Below are positions 32,776 through 36,262 of a stretch of DNA of 36,262 nt, piece by piece. The number at the start of each line of letters is the position of its first letter. Within the stretch, counting starts at the first letter, position 1. This stretch comes from Chitinophagales bacterium (GTDB taxonomy: Bacteria; Bacteroidota; Bacteroidia; Chitinophagales; UBA2359), in the NCBI GenBank assembly GCA_020629005.1, contig JAHDEE010000045.1:1-36262 (forward strand), given 5' to 3'. The position numbers were made by a program, and so were the translations under genes. The notes beneath the pieces are model-generated. The model did not search any database, was not told the DNA's origin, and was given only the letters and a program-made list of their open reading frames with translations.

Positions 32776-34479
32776 ATGAATAAGCAGATTCTACTGTTCA
32801 TTTTGGCGGCTATTGTCGCAATGTTTTGCACTTCCTGTGGTGATCCGCCAGAATATCGTATGTCTGACAGTGGTGGGATGAAAATAGGGGATGACCCTAG
32901 TTGGCTAGAAAAAGATTTTGACCATAGCGAATGGGGTGTTGACAGGAATATTCCGCCAGATGTAGTTTTTTGGGTTCGACTTAGCGAATACTTTGAGGAA
33001 GACTTTCGGGATCAAGGGGTTACTATTGGGATACCGGCGGCCTACGAGGCATATTGGGATGGACATTATCTGGGAACAAATGGGGAACTCGGCATTGAAG
33101 GAAAGACGGAGGTTCCGGGAAGTTATCACTTTACTTTACAGATTCCTGACTCCCTTTGTAAAAAGGGGCAGCACAGCATGGCGCTGCGAGCAACGAAGGC
33201 TCATCGGAAGCCGAATATTCATGCATTTCTAATTTTCGATCAATACCGTAACCTGATTGAAGCTCCGCTACAGATGAGTAAGTACATGTTTATGTTTGCC
33301 GGTGCTTTTGCTCTGGCGAGTATTTACTTTTTTATCATGTTCTTTGCGAATCCCCGCGATTTTTCTCCCTTGATTTTTGCCTTCATTTGTCTGTTATTTT
33401 GTGCGCAGCTGCTCTTGGAATACCTAAAGCTATTTCATGCATATGCCTATCCTTTTCAGCATATACGCTTGCACTTGATCGGAATCAGTAATTTACTTTT
33501 GAGTGTCTTGGTCCCGCTCTTTTTCATGAAGCAGCTGGCAACACCCAGAAAGTTTTGGCTGCTTGGTATTTGGATACTGGGATTGTTGCTGTTTGAGTAT
33601 AAATTCTACCATGATTTCGATTTTCTAGCGCGCAGGGAAAATATTGCAACTGCATTTTTCTGTGTCTTAATTTGCGGTTTTGCGGTGTACCAGAAGGTTA
33701 AGGGAGCACTAGTAGTTTTCGGGGCCTGGCTATTAGCAATTGTCCTGGGCTATTGGATGCTGCAAGCGAGGTTTAGTTTTGTCTCAGGATTTGATGTCAG
33801 CATATTTGTAGGTTTCGGGCTAGTGTTGGTAGCAATGCTGTATATACTCATTGTAAGAACCAGGAAACAGCAACGTGATTATCAGCTATCTTTGGTGCAT
33901 TCTGAGCGCCTGAAAAATGAGCTACTGCGAAAAAATATACGGCCTCATTTTATCATGAATACGCTTACTTCTTTGATTGACTGGGTGGAGGAGAGTCCTG
34001 ATCAGGGCGTGAAACTTATCAATGCGCTGGCAGGAGAGTTCGAAATACTCAACGATATTGCAGACGAAAAACTGATCCCCATAGAACAGGAAATCGATCT
34101 TTGCAAGAATCATTTGAAGGTCATGGCTTTCCGAAAGGAGATTGAATACCTATGGAAACAAGAGGATGTGATTGAAGGAGAGCTCATACCTCCGGCAGTT
34201 TTTCACACCATTGTAGAGAATGGCATTACGCATAGCCTGCCCAGTGAGGATGGAACTGTAGAATTTAGACTTCTTTGCAGCAGGAGCAGTAAACAAAGGA
34301 CCTATCGTTTGCTAAATGTGGCTAGGACCCGAGGATCTAACAAGCGCAAAAAAGTGAAGGATGGGACCGGACTTAAGTACATCAAGTCGCGGCTTCAGGA
34401 ATCATATCCGGACAAATGGACCTTCTCATCTGAAGCCATTGAGGACGGATGGGCAACGCAAATTACGATTGTTAAATGA
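32776..34479 (+). CDS. LytS-type membrane sensor histidine kinase with lipobox-like N-terminus
   Basis: 567 aa. Residues 1-21 form a signal peptide ending in a lipobox-like FCTSC (Cys21). A periplasmic jelly-roll-like domain follows (about 22-165, with YWDGHYLGTNGELG), then about seven membrane helices (170-365), a 7TM-DISM-like layout. The His_kinase domain has phosphoacceptor His391 in IRPHFIMNTL (family INPHFLFN). The ATPase part has an N-box ENGITHS (481-487) and a G-box DGTGLKYIKSRL (529-540). The partner LytTR regulator starts 55 bp downstream. ATG 32776 is preferred to TTG 32767, which overlaps the -7 box. The signal sensed is unknown, but the jelly-roll suggests a small ligand such as a carbohydrate. 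Confidence 0.87.
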   Translation: MNKQILLFILAAIVAMFCTSCGDPPEYRMSDSGGMKIGDDPSWLEKDFDHSEWGVDRNIPPDVVFWVRLSEYFEEDFRDQGVTIGIPAAYEAYWDGHYLGTNGELGIEGKTEVPGSYHFTLQIPDSLCKKGQHSMALRATKAHRKPNIHAFLIFDQYRNLIEAPLQMSKYMFMFAGAFALASIYFFIMFFANPRDFSPLIFAFICLLFCAQLLLEYLKLFHAYAYPFQHIRLHLIGISNLLLSVLVPLFFMKQLATPRKFWLLGIWILGLLLFEYKFYHDFDFLARRENIATAFFCVLICGFAVYQKVKGALVVFGAWLLAIVLGYWMLQARFSFVSGFDVSIFVGFGLVLVAMLYILIVRTRKQQRDYQLSLVHSERLKNELLRKNIRPHFIMNTLTSLIDWVEESPDQGVKLINALAGEFEILNDIADEKLIPIEQEIDLCKNHLKVMAFRKEIEYLWKQEDVIEGELIPPAVFHTIVENGITHSLPSEDGTVEFRLLCSRSSKQRTYRLLNVARTRGSNKRKKVKDGTGLKYIKSRLQESYPDKWTFSSEAIEDGWATQITIVK

Positions 34480-34534
34480 GTCCTGATGCAATCCCCGAAG
34501 ATGCTAAACAGGAGTATGCAATAAAGTTGTGAGT

Positions 34535-35230
34535 ATGAGAGTATTAATAGTGGAAGATGAGGCTCGGATAGCCAGGCGATTGGAGCGAATGGTTAAGAGC
34601 ATTATGGCTGGAGAATTGCAATCTTTGGAGCTCTGCTCCTCCTTAGATGAAGCCCAAAATTACCTGAGTATCAAGAAGATTGATCTCCTGTTTCTTGACC
34701 TCAATCTCAACGGTGAGGACGGATTTGAAGTGCTTGAATCGATGGTCTCTGAGCCCTTTCACACCATCATAGTTTCCGCTTACAAAGACAGGGCTGTGCG
34801 AGCTTTTGAGTTTGGCGTTTTAGATTTCGTTCCAAAACCTTTTGACGAAGAGCGTCTGGCAAAAGCCATCAGTCGAATGTCACAGCGCGATGTAAAGCCA
34901 CAAACCAAATACCTGGCTGTGCAAAAAAGGGGAAGGCGAATTCTCGTGAATGTGGAGGATATACTCTACATACAGGGTGCCGGCATCTACACTGAATTAC
35001 ATTTGCGTAATGGTAGAAAGGAAGTTCATAACAAATCTCTCGAAAGTCTCAATATATTGTTGCCAGACCGCTTCGAACGCATTCACAAATCGTATATTGC
35101 CGATATGACGGCTGCAAAGTCTATCCTGGTTGAGCCTGGTAGTAAGTATCGGCTGATGATCGAGAATGAACTTTCCCTACCGATCGGTCGGACAAGGTAT
35201 AAGCAGTTGAAGGAAAAGTACTTTGCCTAA
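34535..35230 (+). CDS. LytTR-family response regulator
   Basis: 231 aa. The receiver domain (1-115) has Glu7-Asp8, phosphoacceptor Asp55 in LFLDLNLNGEDGF, a switch Ser in IIVSAYKD and Lys in VPKPFDEERL. The LytTR DNA-binding domain (about 128-228) shows KYLAVQKRGRRILVNVEDILYIQ, then YTELHLRNG, DRFERIHKSYIAD and LPIGRTRYKQLKEKY. It should bind DNA as a dimer when phosphorylated by the upstream LytS-type kinase. A GTG at 34529 is in frame, but ATG 34535 is the likelier start. Targets are unknown; the serine hydrolase 80 bp downstream could be one. Confidence 0.92.
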   Translation: MRVLIVEDEARIARRLERMVKSIMAGELQSLELCSSLDEAQNYLSIKKIDLLFLDLNLNGEDGFEVLESMVSEPFHTIIVSAYKDRAVRAFEFGVLDFVPKPFDEERLAKAISRMSQRDVKPQTKYLAVQKRGRRILVNVEDILYIQGAGIYTELHLRNGRKEVHNKSLESLNILLPDRFERIHKSYIADMTAAKSILVEPGSKYRLMIENELSLPIGRTRYKQLKEKYFA

Positions 35231-35310
35231 AGGGAAGAAGGCAGTATTATTTTTTTGACCAGGCTGTAACTTATAGTCTGGTAAGCGCGTTTAAAGCACA
35301 AAACCAACTG

Positions 35311-36262
35311 ATGTTAAAGAACCTACTTTGCTCCCTATTATTGGTCCTAAGTTTGCCTTGGATCGCTTGGACCCAGACTAAGCCAATGCAAGCAGAATTC
35401 CCTCTGCAAAAAGACTCGCTGGATACAGCGCTAAATGAAATACTGGAAGCCGGAAAGATAAACGGCTTTATGGTTGCTATTGTCGGAGGCTCTGGTCCGC
35501 TTTACGCTAAGGGTTTCGGACTCGCAGATGTTGCTGACTCAACAGCCTATACTGCCAACACCATACAACCTATCGCCTCGGTGTCCAAGACTATGGTTGG
35601 TCTTGCGATAATGAAGGCACAGGAACTTGGTTTGCTAGATCTGGATGATCCTGTTTCAAAGTATCTATCCTGGAATGTTGATAATCCACATCACCCGGAT
35701 GTGCAAATTAGCATTCGACAGTTGGCGACACATACATCCGGAATTGTGGATTCCAAGGAATACATGGACAAAGCCTGGGTAATGTTGCCGGATCAGGATC
35801 TTGAAGGATTGCTGGTAGACTCACCTGCGCAAACCCTAAATGCTCCTGAAAGCATGGTGAGTATAGGTGAGTTCTTGAAAGCGATGCTCACTAAAGACGG
35901 TAAATATTATAGGGAAGAAGGGTTCCTTGAACAAAAGCCTGGTACCCGCTTCCAGTATTCCAATATGGGTACAACGCTGGCCGCATATGTTGTAGAGTGT
36001 GCATCAGGAGAGGATTTTGCGGCTTTCACCAAGAAGCATATTCTGGATCCACTTGGTATGCGTTCAAGTGGCTGGAATGCTGAGCAGGTGGATTTAAGGG
36101 CCCATTCGCGACTGTATCTTACACACGAGTTGCCGCTACCTTTGTATACGGCGATTACCTACCCAGATGGTGCCCTAATGACGAGCGCTCAGGATATGTC
36201 TCTTTACCTGACGGAACTTGTGCGAGGATTTAATGGGAAAGGCACGCTACTCAAGCCAGAAT
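35311..36262 (+). CDS. beta-lactamase-family serine hydrolase (3' partial)
   Basis: The frame is open from ATG 35311 to the window edge (317 codons, end not seen). Signal peptide MLKNLLCSLLLVLSLPWIAW precedes a class C beta-lactamase/DD-peptidase-like domain: S90-V-S-K93 (SxxK) in QPIASVSKTM, Tyr216-Ser-Asn218 (YxN) in FQYSNMGT, IRQLATHTSGI, and PDGALMTSAQDMSLYL. Unlike the fusion protein at 26282, it keeps the canonical YSN. It is most likely a periplasmic esterase or peptidase; resistance function cannot be inferred. It lies 80 bp downstream of the LytTR regulator on the same strand. Confidence 0.88.
   Translation, partial: MLKNLLCSLLLVLSLPWIAWTQTKPMQAEFPLQKDSLDTALNEILEAGKINGFMVAIVGGSGPLYAKGFGLADVADSTAYTANTIQPIASVSKTMVGLAIMKAQELGLLDLDDPVSKYLSWNVDNPHHPDVQISIRQLATHTSGIVDSKEYMDKAWVMLPDQDLEGLLVDSPAQTLNAPESMVSIGEFLKAMLTKDGKYYREEGFLEQKPGTRFQYSNMGTTLAAYVVECASGEDFAAFTKKHILDPLGMRSSGWNAEQVDLRAHSRLYLTHELPLPLYTAITYPDGALMTSAQDMSLYLTELVRGFNGKGTLLKPE

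Overview
The window is a chromosomal segment of a Bacteroidota bacterium, most likely from the Saprospiria (Lewinella/Haliscomenobacter-like). This placement is an inference. It rests on four secreted proteins ending in type IX secretion (T9SS) C-terminal sorting domains, several promoters with the Bacteroidota -7 box TAnnTTTG, an exosortase K / MSEP-CTERM pair, SusC-like TonB receptor architecture with an STN domain, and many lipoproteins. No rRNA, tRNA, CRISPR array, phage or intact IS element was seen.

Layout. 1-617: 3' end of a Gly-rich tandem-repeat T9SS protein, closed by a strong terminator. 834-6298 (+): membrane metallophosphoesterase, PKD/cysteine-module T9SS protein, YceI-like lipoprotein and FucP/GluP-type sugar transporter. 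6431-8266 (+): a well-formed promoter, an AS3MT-like arsenite methyltransferase and a small metallophosphoesterase. 8509-11141: a lone receiver protein (+), then on the minus strand a lipocalin-like surface lipoprotein, a TMEM229-like membrane protein and an NdpA nucleoid protein. 11251-12728: a frameshifted lipoprotein gene flanked by two inverted copies of a structured repeat. 12944-18140: TonB receptor, Tat-signal pirin and (minus strand) an M43 metalloprotease. 18447-21833: exosortase K and its single apparent substrate, an MSEP-CTERM/VIT-like protein. 21983-25367: helical-repeat protein, small membrane protein, AlkD-like repair protein, LspA. 25394-28753: two more copies of the repeat, a signal-peptide/discoidin-like pseudogene with an in-frame TGA, an alpha/beta-hydrolase-beta-lactamase fusion, and a membrane-anchored coiled-coil protein. 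28810-36262: ELWxxDGT/MopE T9SS protein (minus strand), an ECF42 sigma factor with its DGPF/YCII partner, a LytS/LytTR two-component pair, and a beta-lactamase-family serine hydrolase cut by the window edge.

The main candidate for something undescribed is a dispersed intergenic repeat present four times: 11251-11431 (-), 12546-12728 (+), 25394-25634 (+) and 28575-28753 (-). Three copies are 179-183 bp and the fourth carries a longer terminal hairpin. All share a head (TTTTGGRGCG), a tail (close to GGCTATTTTG) and an apical motif (GTCTC-CC ... GAGCC). All can fold into the same outer-stem plus inner-stem design, although the stem sequences differ completely between copies. That pattern looks like compensatory change in a structured RNA or a hairpin-forming mobile DNA. 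I do not recognise a named family.

Several annotated starts were moved downstream of in-frame TTG/GTG codons. In three cases the TTG overlaps a TAnnTTTG promoter box, so it cannot be the start if that promoter is used.
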